A stretch of 64,000 nt of DNA from Propionivibrio soli (lineage in GTDB: Bacteria; Pseudomonadota; Gammaproteobacteria; Burkholderiales; Rhodocyclaceae), in NCBI RefSeq assembly GCF_025770765.1, contig NZ_JANZKY010000004.1:1-64000 (forward strand), read 5' to 3'. Under the pieces are notes generated by a model. It saw only the letters and a program-made list of their open reading frames with translations. It did no database searches and had not been told where the DNA came from. The position numbers were made by a program, and so were the translations under genes. Shown here piece after piece: positions 8,191 to 16,199 of this stretch. The stretch's first letter is position 1. Each line of letters begins with the position of its first letter.

Positions 8191-8889
8191 ATGCAGACGC
8201 AAACCCTGCGAGATGGGGCTGAATCATTCACAGTCTCTGTACACGAAGCCAAGAAAGCTTCCCGAGTTGTGCTTTTTTCGGTGGGCGCAGGGGGCCTGCC
8301 GGAACGTCACGCGACGCTTTTGGACGCCCTGGCTGAATCGGGTTACACGGTCGTTGCACCACATTTCGACCGACTCACTTCGCCCGTTCCTAGCGAAGCC
8401 AACATGACTCTCCGGGCGAGGCGCTTGTCTCTCGCACTCGACGCATTCGCTCTACCCGGCACGCCAGCCGTAGGGGTAGGGCACTCTATTGGCGCAAGTA
8501 CTCTTGTTGCTCTAGCGGGAGCGCAGATGTGGTTAGCGCCTGGCCAGCGCGTCAAGATCGCGCCGGACAGTCGAATAACTCGGCTGGCCCTGTTGGCGCC
8601 ACCCATCGGATTCTTCAAAGCGCCTGGGGCACTCGATGCCGTGCGCGTTCCAATTTTGGCCTGGGTCGGTTCCGGAGATGACATCACACCGCCAGCTCAA
8701 ACGGAATGGTTGGTGCAGGCCATGCGTGATTGGCAAGCCGTCGATGTTCGCGTCACGGCGGGTGCCGGTCATTTCTCATTCATGGATCTGCCACCGCCGC
8801 AAACCACGGAACCCTTGCCAGATAAGCAAGCCTTTCTTCGCGAGTATTCAAGTGAACTACGGTACAGGGCTGAACATGCTAACGATTGA
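8191..8889 (+). CDS. Alpha/beta-hydrolase (dienelactone-hydrolase-like)
   Basis: This 232-residue cytoplasmic hydrolase has no signal peptide. The nucleophile elbow is GHSIG (Ser about residue 95), the acid is probably an Asp in GSGDDITPP (about 157-165) and the catalytic His lies in GAGHFSFMD (about 191-199), so the triad appears complete. An N-terminal oxyanion segment VGAGGLPERH is visible. Length and layout fit dienelactone hydrolase-like or predicted dienelactone hydrolases, but the substrate cannot be named. It overlaps the next gene by 14 bases. Confidence 0.85.
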   Translation: MQTQTLRDGAESFTVSVHEAKKASRVVLFSVGAGGLPERHATLLDALAESGYTVVAPHFDRLTSPVPSEANMTLRARRLSLALDAFALPGTPAVGVGHSIGASTLVALAGAQMWLAPGQRVKIAPDSRITRLALLAPPIGFFKAPGALDAVRVPILAWVGSGDDITPPAQTEWLVQAMRDWQAVDVRVTAGAGHFSFMDLPPPQTTEPLPDKQAFLREYSSELRYRAEHAND

Positions 8890-9343
8890 ACGCGCCTTAC
8901 CCCAAGATGCCCCTGCGATCCTGGCTCTCCAGAGGCTCGCCTTTCAATCAGAAGCGGCCCTCTACAACGACTGGTCGATTCCGCCGATCACGCAAACGCT
9001 CGAGGCGTTACTCGAAGAGTTTTCCGCCGGCATCATTCTGAAGGCGATTGCCGAAGGTCAGCTTGTGGGGTCTGTTCGCGCCAGGTGTCACGATGGCCTC
9101 TGCGAGGTTGGTCGTCTCATAGTGCACCCTGCCTTTCAACGTCGAGGTATCGGCTCACGACTACTAAGGGCCATTGAAGGGCAGTTCCCGGCGGTTACCC
9201 GATTTGAGCTTTTCACCGGAAGCAAGAGTGAAAGCAACCTTCGGCTCTATCAACGGGCTGGCTACCGAATCGCCCAAACCAAGTCGCTCTCTCCGGCGGT
9301 ATCCATCACCTATCTGGAGAAGCGCGCTAATCCAGCCGGCTAG
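8876..9343 (+). CDS. GNAT-family N-acetyltransferase
   Basis: This 155-residue acetyltransferase is predicted to move an acetyl group from acetyl-CoA to an amine. The N-terminus LTIERALPQDAPAILALQRLAF is typical, and the acetyl-CoA pyrophosphate loop is visible as FQRRGIGSRLLRAIE (Q/RxxGxG/A). The C-terminus LRLYQRAGYRIAQT is the usual beta5-alpha4 region. The ATG lies inside the end of the hydrolase gene, so the two are probably co-translated. The acceptor substrate is unknown. Confidence 0.9.
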   Translation: MLTIERALPQDAPAILALQRLAFQSEAALYNDWSIPPITQTLEALLEEFSAGIILKAIAEGQLVGSVRARCHDGLCEVGRLIVHPAFQRRGIGSRLLRAIEGQFPAVTRFELFTGSKSESNLRLYQRAGYRIAQTKSLSPAVSITYLEKRANPAG

Positions 9344-9374
9344 GCCTCGTCTACTAGACTTTACATAATACAAA

Positions 9375-9716
9375 TTATGCGCTTACCGGGTAATTTAAAA
9401 GGCGTTGCAAATTTCGTCTGTTTTTGCCTTTTACTCCATCCGAATCGTCTCGACCGTCGGTCGGATTCTCCAGACGCCGCATAGTTTGTTCGATCCCTCG
9501 GGCGGTCAATACGATTCGGCTATCTTGGCCACCGCTGAACACTTTTTTCCCTTGTACGACTTGCCCCATCGAGCGCCCGGTTCTTGGCGAGCGAGACCAT
9601 TTCGGCGGTCTTCTCGTTTGCGCGCGTGACGCCAGTAACCGTGTCAAATCTCTCTGCGCGCGGACAGCCTCAATAGCGGCGTTTAGGGCCAATAGATTGG
9701 TCTGGTCGGCAATGTC
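9375..9716 (-). pseudogene. Decayed methyl-accepting chemotaxis protein fragment
   Basis: Read on the reverse strand, bases near 9716 down to about 9650 encode [20 protein letters not shown], the receptor tip signature, directly followed by a frame break. A neighbouring frame then gives TRANEKTAEMVSLAKNRAL, while the original frame continues with low-complexity text to a stop at 9375. No receptor start, membrane segment or the downstream [14 protein letters not shown] block is present. This is a remnant with frameshifts and deletions, not an expressed receptor. Confidence 0.65.
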
Positions 9717-9791
9717 TCGATCAGGAAGCTTGTAGGCGGGCCGGCGCCAATGGCGGATAATGGCGGATGCTCGGCCAAGGCGAGGATGTAA

Positions 9792-10805
9792 ATGCCAAGA
9801 TCCCCAGGGGCCGTAATGCGGCTCCCCGCTGAGTTAGCAGAAAAACAAGTGAATACACCAATCTCCTCTTCCCGCTCCGTCAGCGCCGAGTTCATCCTGC
9901 TCTTCGTCGCGATGGTGTGGGGCTTCAATCCGGTGGTTATCAAGATCGGGCTGCAGTGGCTTCCGCCCCAAGCCTATAACTTGGGCCGTCTGGTCGTGGC
10001 CACCATTGTGGGCCTCATCGCGCTCTGGCTGTCGGGTACGTACCGGCGCCCCAGCCGAGCAGACGTGTGGAAGCTGTTCCGGGTTAGCGCATTGGGGTTC
10101 TTTACATTCCAGGTATTTTTCACCGAGGGGCTGCAGCGTACGGCTGCGGGCAACGCCTCTTTTATCATGTGTCTGCTGCCCGTCGGCGTCCTGTTGCTCA
10201 ACAAGCTGTTCGGACTCGAAACCATTACCCGAGCCGTCGTGCTTGGCATCGTCTGTTCGGTTTCTGGCGTGGCCCTGATCGTCGTTGGGACGGGGAAGGA
10301 GTTCAGCCTAGCGGGCCACCATTTCCTCGGCACGGTTTTCGTGATGCTCTCGCAGCTTGGATATGCGTACTACACCGTGTTCTCCAAGGAATTCCAGGCG
10401 CGCTATTCGACCTATCAAATCACTGCCGGCCTGATGGGTTTCACGACTTTGTTGCTGGCCATCTTCGCCCTGCCGGAAACCCTCTCCGTGCGCTGGTTCG
10501 AAGTTCCCGCCGCCGCCTGGGGTAGCGTGCTGTTTTCTGGGATATTGGCGCTTTGTATTTGCAACTTCCTGTGGATATGGGGAACGGGTGTTCTCGGGAC
10601 CTCCCGCGTAGCGATTTTCAACAATGTCTCGCCGGTTTTCGCTGTCGTTTCTGCCTACTTCGTGCTCGGTGAAGAGTTCGGTATTTTGCAGACGCTCGGG
10701 GCCGTGTTCGTGTTCGCCGGCGTGTATATAACGCGCAACCGAGGCAAGTTTGAGAAGCAACGTAGGTATTTAAAATCAAATAATAAAGATTCTTTTTTAA
10801 AGTAA
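9792..10805 (+). CDS. EamA/DMT-family transporter
   Basis: This 337-residue inner-membrane protein has ten hydrophobic segments in two EamA repeats (first FILLFVAMVWGFNPVVIKIGL, second LGTVFVMLSQLGYAYYTVFSK). Members export small metabolites or amino acids; the substrate is not predictable. The start at 9792 follows an AGGA about seven bases upstream; an in-frame ATG at 9816 is possible. The C-terminal tail is strongly basic (NRGKFEKQRRYLKS). It appears to be a single-gene unit. Confidence 0.88.
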   Translation: MPRSPGAVMRLPAELAEKQVNTPISSSRSVSAEFILLFVAMVWGFNPVVIKIGLQWLPPQAYNLGRLVVATIVGLIALWLSGTYRRPSRADVWKLFRVSALGFFTFQVFFTEGLQRTAAGNASFIMCLLPVGVLLLNKLFGLETITRAVVLGIVCSVSGVALIVVGTGKEFSLAGHHFLGTVFVMLSQLGYAYYTVFSKEFQARYSTYQITAGLMGFTTLLLAIFALPETLSVRWFEVPAAAWGSVLFSGILALCICNFLWIWGTGVLGTSRVAIFNNVSPVFAVVSAYFVLGEEFGILQTLGAVFVFAGVYITRNRGKFEKQRRYLKSNNKDSFLK

Positions 10806-10911
10806 ATACGAGATTTTCTTCCGGCTACACTCATGGCATAACGGAGTTCGGAGGTAGTCTCTCCCATTTAGCGATAGTCATCCGATCGCCTTCCCTACGA
10901 GAAAAACAACG

Positions 10912-11496
10912 ATGGATTCCAAACAAGAATATCTTCCCCTCCCCTCGCCGCAAATGTTCGGCGGCAAGCCGCTGATGGAAGTCTTACGCGACAGGGAATC
11001 GAGACGGGAGTTCAGCGCTGAGCCCCTGTCCGACCAGATTCTTGCCGACCTCCTGTGGGCGGCGATCGGCGTCAATCGGCCGGAAAGCGGCAAGCTCACC
11101 GTACCGAACGGCCGCAGCCGACGGGAGATCGACGTCTACCTGATTACGGCAGAAGCCGTTTATCGCTACGACATCGACGGCCATGTCCTGGTGACGACCA
11201 AACGCGGCGACCTCCGCCATCTCGCCGGTAAGCAGGATTTTGTAGCAACGGCGCCAGTGAATCTCGTGTTCGTCGCCGATTTGAATAAGATGCCCGACCT
11301 GACGTTGGAGCAGCAACTAATCTACAGCGCCATCGATGCAGGCTTTTGCGTGCAAAACGTGTATCTCTACTGCACCTCCATTGGCTTGGCTACTGTCGCC
11401 CGAGGCTCGATCGACCGGCAAGCTCTTGGGGTGGCGCTCGACTTCGACAAGCATCACCGCATCGTTCTCGCCCAGAGCGTGGGATATCCAGCCTAA
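10912..11496 (+). CDS. Nitroreductase-family flavoprotein (SagB/ThcOx-like)
   Basis: This 194-residue protein has the FMN-dependent nitroreductase fold. The phosphate-contact motif is RESRREFS (about 27-34), then LADLLWAAIGVNRPESGKLTVPNGRSRREIDVY, typical of the SagB/ThcOx branch in which Arg/Asn/Arg contact FMN. The C-terminal dimer segment reads IDAGFCVQNVYLYCTSIGLATV. There is no neighbouring ribosomal-peptide cluster, so a peptide oxidase role is unsupported; a stand-alone reductase is the safer reading. Confidence 0.85.
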   Translation: MDSKQEYLPLPSPQMFGGKPLMEVLRDRESRREFSAEPLSDQILADLLWAAIGVNRPESGKLTVPNGRSRREIDVYLITAEAVYRYDIDGHVLVTTKRGDLRHLAGKQDFVATAPVNLVFVADLNKMPDLTLEQQLIYSAIDAGFCVQNVYLYCTSIGLATVARGSIDRQALGVALDFDKHHRIVLAQSVGYPA

Positions 11497-11774
11497 GGGA
11501 ACGAGCAAGCCAAGCGGCCGTTTACACCTAGAAAACTGGCCCGGTAGTGCAGGTCGCCTTCGTGGAGTTTTTTTTGCGCCGAGAGTGGGAATGGTCGGCG
11601 CCATGGCCGCCTGCGAAATCAAGCCACCCTTCGCACGATTGCGTCAGGCCAGTCTTTTATAGATGCCACCGTGCCATAAAACCTTCATACATAGCGCGTA
11701 CCTTCGAGGATGCGGACTGAGCCTCTCGGCACTTTCCGCTTCCCGGTTTCATTCCTCTGAGGATTGGTACGCAC

Positions 11775-12290
11775 ATGATGGCAGATCTCGTCGACACGGC
11801 TGGGCAGGCAACCTTCGATAGTCGAGGAAATGCGCCTGAGGGGCGGTTTCGCAACCGCACAGCCGCATTTGTCTGGGGATTTGCCGCCGTGTTCGCCGCA
11901 GCCGTCGTCGCGATTTCGGTGTTGTATTTTCTGAGGGACGTCGAGGCGGCGGGAAGCAGTGAGGTCATCCGGATACTGTTGGCGCTCTTCTGGCTCGGTT
12001 GTTTCGTCTTCGTTCGGTTCGCCTGTCGGCAGTCAGTCACAGAAATAAGGGTCGAGCCCGGAACATTGGAGATCGATTTGATTTTTCCGTTCAGGCGGCG
12101 TACCCGCATGGTCCCTCAAACCAACGTGGCAGCCGTCGGCGTCGTCGATTCTTTCGATTCGGACGGCCACCCTTATTACTACGCTCGGGTACGGCTCATT
12201 GATGGAACGGCGCTGGATTTTTATGAGAGCCACAACGAATCCACGTGCCAAGCCGAGGTGGAACGCTTCAAACAGTGCCTGAATCAGTGA
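11775..12290 (+). CDS. Two-TM membrane protein with PH-like domain, function unknown
   Basis: This 171-residue protein has two hydrophobic helices near the N-terminus (about 33-50 and 65-85). A soluble region follows (VTEIRVEPGTLEIDLIFPFRRRTRMVPQTNVAAVGV) whose strand pattern resembles bacterial PH-like membrane-associated domains. A second ATG lies one codon downstream. I do not recognise a named family member. No operon partner is evident. Confidence 0.65.
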   Translation: MMADLVDTAGQATFDSRGNAPEGRFRNRTAAFVWGFAAVFAAAVVAISVLYFLRDVEAAGSSEVIRILLALFWLGCFVFVRFACRQSVTEIRVEPGTLEIDLIFPFRRRTRMVPQTNVAAVGVVDSFDSDGHPYYYARVRLIDGTALDFYESHNESTCQAEVERFKQCLNQ

Positions 12291-12494
12291 GTCAGTACTA
12301 AAAAGGCCCGGTTATCCAGCGGCTTTCTGACAGGGGCCAATTCCCTCGATTCTGCGTCTTGGTAACCCCGCTCTTAGTGGCTTCGCCATTCGTAGCGCCA
12401 AGTTAGAACCGGACGAAATCCGATGTAGCCCTTTTTCGCGCGCCTGCTTATACTGGGTTCGCTGGCACAACCTTGTGTGACTGGGAGAGCTTCC

Positions 12495-12662
12495 ATGACG
12501 AAACCGAAGACCCGCACACCCGAAGACATCGACGATCTTCCGGACGATCCGCTTGACCTCGATGAGGCCGAACTCGACACCGAGGACTTGCCCGGCGACG
12601 ACGCCGATTTTGACAAGCTGCTCGACGACGCGGTGGCAGACCAGGAGAACTGGTCCGAATAA
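12495..12662 (+). CDS. Small, extremely acidic protein (55 aa)
   Basis: This is a 55-residue product in which 22 residues are Asp or Glu, with repeated DD/DE blocks (DLPDDPLDLDEAELDTEDLPGDDADFD) and a basic N-terminus MTKPKTR. A GGGAG site precedes the ATG by seven bases; an in-frame ATG six codons upstream has no such site. No fold or family is recognisable. The composition suggests an intrinsically disordered DNA mimic, chaperone-like or metal-buffering peptide, but none of this is shown by the sequence. Confidence 0.55.
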   Translation: MTKPKTRTPEDIDDLPDDPLDLDEAELDTEDLPGDDADFDKLLDDAVADQENWSE

Positions 12663-13082
12663 CCTCGCCGCGCGGACACTCTGCGCAGTTTCTCCCTTCA
12701 TAAACACCGCGTTGCCCCGTCGGTGACGCCGGGGGAGCGTTCGCGCTAAAGCAACGCCAACGGCAACGTGATGCCCAGTGATCCCAATGGCGATAATCGC
12801 TGCCACATCTTTCCAGCGCGCAGCGGGCGGCCCCACACCTTGACGCTCCTCTAGCCGGCCGCGGCTTGAGGCGATGAAACTCGCTTTGCCGCACCCTCCT
12901 CTTCACTTTTGCTCGAGTTCGGTCGGCGCTGAGTCAACGCAACTCGCCCAGCATTTGCACGCGGCGTGGCAACGACGGGCCCTGCAGTAAGTCGTTGTTG
13001 ACCTGACTACGGCTTCACTCCTTAGGCTGTTTGTTCTCCGCAGCTTGCGGCCTGTTTCACATTGCATAAAGGAGGTCAGCCA
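12663..13082. other. Intergenic region, no gene seen
   Basis: About 420 bases with normal GC. The overlapping reverse frames here have no recognisable protein pattern. The only clear element is the AAAGGAGG ribosome-binding site just before the gene at 13083. Confidence 0.5.
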
Positions 13083-13547
13083 ATGAATCGCGCTCGAAAC
13101 ACGCTCGAATACACCATGGACGTCACGGGTACCCCGGAGGCCGTCTTTCCATTGCTATGCCCGGTCCGGGAATATGAGTGGATCGACATTTGGGATTGCC
13201 GTCTCGTTTTCTCCGAGTCGGGCAAGGCCGAGCTCGGCTGCGTTTTCCAGACCTGGTTTCCGCAGGACGGCCCCGACGACACGTGGGTTGTCTCGCGGTA
13301 TGAACCTTCGCAAGCCATCGAATTCGTTCGTATCAATGCACTGCGCGCGATTCACTATTCGATACGGCTTCAGGGCGCAGCAGGAGGCAAAAGCACTTGG
13401 ATATGGAGGCAGACTTTGACGGGTTTGAACGACGAAGGCGACGCGCTCGTCATCGCAATCAAGCCGGAAGCCTTTGCCGAAAAGATGGCTATCCTGGAAC
13501 GAAAGCTCAACCATTACCTCGAGACAGGCCATATGTTGAAGGCGTAA
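13083..13547 (+). CDS. SRPBCC (START/Bet v1-like) domain protein
   Basis: This 154-residue single-domain protein has the SRPBCC lipid/hydrophobic-ligand pocket pattern: TPEAVFPLLCPVREYEWID near the start, GCVFQTWFPQ and TWVVSRYEPSQAIEFVRI strands, and a long C-terminal helix (AFAEKMAILERKLNHYLETG). The start is set by a perfect AAAGGAGG seven bases upstream. Ligand and role are unknown. Confidence 0.82.
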   Translation: MNRARNTLEYTMDVTGTPEAVFPLLCPVREYEWIDIWDCRLVFSESGKAELGCVFQTWFPQDGPDDTWVVSRYEPSQAIEFVRINALRAIHYSIRLQGAAGGKSTWIWRQTLTGLNDEGDALVIAIKPEAFAEKMAILERKLNHYLETGHMLKA

Positions 13548-13634
13548 GTTTCACCACACTGGCCCCCGTGTTGTGTAAATCGGCGAGAAACACGGAGGGC
13601 CTTAACCCCGCAATGGTTGAAAGCTCTCCGGACA

Positions 13635-14012
13635 TTACTTGGCTTCGCGTTCCGGATTTCTTTTTTCACCGGGAGGCGGCGGCATATCGCTTGGCCGGCA
13701 AGCGAGCGGCGCTTTAGCCTGGGCGGAGGCGCCCTGCGCTCCGCTGTGTGATGGAGGCGGCGGAGGTAGTGTCTCGCACGTCCCGGAAAGCGTCTTGCCA
13801 TCGGGCATCGTCACCGAACACCCCTCCGCGGCAGTTTTCCCAACGCAAGCCTCGATCGCCCCCGGCGGCGGCCCAGGAGGCCGTCCTTCCATCGGTCGAC
13901 CTTCGGGTGGGCAGCCGGGTTCGTTGCCGTGCGCTTGGGCGCCAAAGCCGCAGAACGCCCCGCCAGTTATCAGCAGCAATGCCGACACGATGGATTTGAG
14001 ATTGCTTTCCAC
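13635..14012 (-). CDS. Secreted proline-rich protein with Cys motif
   Basis: This 125-residue protein has a Sec-type signal (IVSALLLITGGAFCGFGAQAHG, cut near AQA-HG), two proline/glycine-rich stretches (GRPPGPPPGA and ETLPPPPPS) and a small cysteine module EACVGKTAAEGCSVTMPDGKTLSGTC. Similar ACxGK-CSVxxPDG-GTC modules occur in small periplasmic proteins of many Proteobacteria, without a known function as far as I know. The C-terminus is charged (GEKRNPEREAK). It is probably periplasmic. Confidence 0.7.
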   Translation of the reverse strand: MESNLKSIVSALLLITGGAFCGFGAQAHGNEPGCPPEGRPMEGRPPGPPPGAIEACVGKTAAEGCSVTMPDGKTLSGTCETLPPPPPSHSGAQGASAQAKAPLACRPSDMPPPPGEKRNPEREAK

Positions 14013-14201
14013 ACCGCTTTCCTCGATATGACTATGGAAGCGGCATTTTCCTGCGAACCGGTTTTATCGTGGGTTAAGCAGCGTCAAACCGAGTAAGGTT
14101 TGTAAAAAGGTACGAGACGGCCGGTAAAACGACCACTTTTTGATGGAGATCGCAGAGCGCATCAATTGTCCTCGCGCTCTTGCCTGGGATCCCGTCAGGG
14201 A

Positions 14202-15386
14202 TCAGCGACCGAGCCGTCCAGCGGAAAGCGGCGCGGGTCGTCCGAGGAGAAAACCTTGGACATTGTTCACTTTCAGTTCGCGCAAAGCGTCCAGTTCTTC
14301 GGCCGTTTCGACGCCCTCGGCAACGACCTTGCTTCCGGTCTCTTCGGCAAAGCGAACGATTGCCGCCGCCAACGCTCGGCATCCGGAATTGGAATCGATT
14401 TGACGGATAAGGCTGCTGTCGAGTTTGATCATGTCGGGCTTCAGTTTCAGGATATGCCGAAAGCTCGCGAACCCTGCTCCCGCATCGTCCACCGCGAGGC
14501 GCAGCCCCTCCTGGCGCATCGATTGGAGCGCTACCGCGATCAACGAGTAATCCTTGACCGAAACATGCTCAGTGACTTCCAGCACCAAACGTTCTTTCGG
14601 ATACCCATCAAGTACCGATGTGAGTGTGCCTCTGAGGATGGTTTCCGGAGAAACGTTCAGCGACAGGTAAGTGTCGCTAGGAAAATGCTCTAGCGCGGGC
14701 AATGCCTTACGGATGGCTGCAAGCTCAAGCGCTTCCTGGAGTCCGACAATGGCTGCCTCGTTGAACCAGACATCCGGCGTACGAATAGGCTCGGCCGAAA
14801 ACCGGGCCAGCGCCTCGTGGCCTACGATGCGCTGCTCGACGACGTTGAAAATCGACTGGTACACCATCGCGAAAAGATCGTTGTCCAGCGTGGCGCGGAT
14901 GCGCGCCGCCGCTTCGTCGCGAGCACGTTCCTCTTCGAGCAGCTTTTCCAGCAACTTACCGGTGATGTCCGCAAAAAGGCGCATGGCGCGAATGTCCCGC
15001 TCGTTCAGCGTTTCGTCCGCCTGGCGGCTGAAGCAGCAGTACGTGCCGTAAACGTGACCATCACTGAGCGTGATGGGCACGCTCAGGTGGGCACCAACGG
15101 GTACGGCGAGCGTCGCGGGCAGCTTGAGCGCTTCCGGGATTTTCGTTGCATCGCGTATCAGTTCGGGGAGGCGGCCGTCCAGCACGCGTTGGCAATAGCT
15201 GTCTTCGACGGGGTCGGAGCCGCCGACAGTGATCGGAATGCCCTCCCAATCGGAATCGATGTAACGGAATATGCGGCGACCGTCCCGAATCTCGGCGACG
15301 AATGCGACTTCCATCCCAAGTAGCGTACGCACCGAACGTAGCGTCTCGACGACGATTTGGTTGGGTGATGACTTAGCCGTTGTCAT
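14202..15386 (-). CDS. GAF-EAL cyclic-di-GMP phosphodiesterase
   Basis: This is a 394-residue cytoplasmic enzyme. A GAF-like sensor domain (about 15-160) is followed by an EAL domain (about 175-394) predicted to hydrolyse c-di-GMP to pGpG. Active-site elements are visible: the E of HEALARF, LSLNVSPETI, LVLEVTEHV, VDDAGAGFASF in place of the usual DDFGxG, IKLDSSLI and VVAEGVETAEEL, ending in QGFLLGRP. All metal ligands seem kept, so activity is likely. No GGDEF domain is present. The ATG at 15386 is preferred over longer readings because the GAF domain begins shortly after it. Confidence 0.9.
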   Translation of the reverse strand: MTTAKSSPNQIVVETLRSVRTLLGMEVAFVAEIRDGRRIFRYIDSDWEGIPITVGGSDPVEDSYCQRVLDGRLPELIRDATKIPEALKLPATLAVPVGAHLSVPITLSDGHVYGTYCCFSRQADETLNERDIRAMRLFADITGKLLEKLLEEERARDEAAARIRATLDNDLFAMVYQSIFNVVEQRIVGHEALARFSAEPIRTPDVWFNEAAIVGLQEALELAAIRKALPALEHFPSDTYLSLNVSPETILRGTLTSVLDGYPKERLVLEVTEHVSVKDYSLIAVALQSMRQEGLRLAVDDAGAGFASFRHILKLKPDMIKLDSSLIRQIDSNSGCRALAAAIVRFAEETGSKVVAEGVETAEELDALRELKVNNVQGFLLGRPAPLSAGRLGR

Positions 15387-15494
15387 CTTTTTCCACCGAA
15401 GAAAGAACCGTTGGAACCCTCGGCGGGTTTTTTGTTCAGCTTGAAGGCACGGCGAAATCGGTGCCCGGCGCAACGACGTTTTGTTACTGCCTCC

Positions 15495-16172
15495 TCACTT
15501 TGGGCAATTCGGCTCACCTTCTCCGCCGTTCCATTCGCGAAGAAACTGCGCGACGAAGCCCTCCATATAACGGTGGCGTGCTTCCGCGATGGCGCGGCCA
15601 GTGGGGGTGTTCATCCGTTCGCGCAGCAGGAAGAGCTTTTCGTAAAAATGATTGAGGCTCGTCCCCCTGGCCGACTTGTAAGCTTCCGCCGTCGCATGCA
15701 GCACGGGTGGAATATCGGGGTCATAGATTTGCCGTCCGGCGTGGCCGCCGTAGGCGAAGCATCGCGCGATGCCGATGGCACCGAGGGCGTCGAGGCGGTC
15801 GGCGTCTTGCACGCATTGGCCTTCAAGCGTGCGCATGTGCGTCGTCACGCCCGCGCCCTTGAATGAAATCGTTGCCACGATTTCAACGACGTGCTCGACA
15901 GTGCTGTCCGACGCGCCTTCCTGCCTCAGCAAGCGTTCTGCTTCGCGCGGCCCGACTGTCTCGTCGCCGCCGTGGAACTTCCAGTCGGCAATGTCATGAA
16001 CGAGCGCCCCAAGTTCCGCGACTTCGAGATCGGCGCCCTCCTGCTCGGCAATCTTGCGTGCTTGCCGCCACACCCGTTGGATGTGGTGCCAATCGTGGCC
16101 GGAACTCTCGCTTGCAAAACGCTCCTTGATGCTTTCGGCCACTCTACCGATCAGATTCGTTTCCTTTTCCAT
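15495..16172 (-). CDS. HD-domain phosphohydrolase (YedJ-like)
   Basis: This 225-residue protein has a metal-dependent HD fold. The ligands are visible as H in HDWHHIQRVW (about 26-35), HD in LVHDIADWK (about 58-65) and D in QDADRLDALGAIGIAR (about 121-136). This layout, and the C-terminal YEKLFLLRERMNTPTGRAIAEAR, match the YedJ/YpgQ group, for which nucleotide phosphohydrolase activity is known in some members. An ATG three codons earlier abuts the GGAGG directly, so 16172, spaced nine bases from it, is preferred. It lies 27 bases after the next gene upstream. Confidence 0.88.
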   Translation of the reverse strand: MEKETNLIGRVAESIKERFASESSGHDWHHIQRVWRQARKIAEQEGADLEVAELGALVHDIADWKFHGGDETVGPREAERLLRQEGASDSTVEHVVEIVATISFKGAGVTTHMRTLEGQCVQDADRLDALGAIGIARCFAYGGHAGRQIYDPDIPPVLHATAEAYKSARGTSLNHFYEKLFLLRERMNTPTGRAIAEARHRYMEGFVAQFLREWNGGEGEPNCPK

Positions 16173-16199
16173 GCCCGGCATCCTCCACCCATTCCTCGA

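Noticed and set aside
12312-12836. Long reverse-strand open frame
   Set aside because: Antisense to the acidic protein gene, Arg/His-rich and without a ribosome-binding site or family pattern; a shadow frame.
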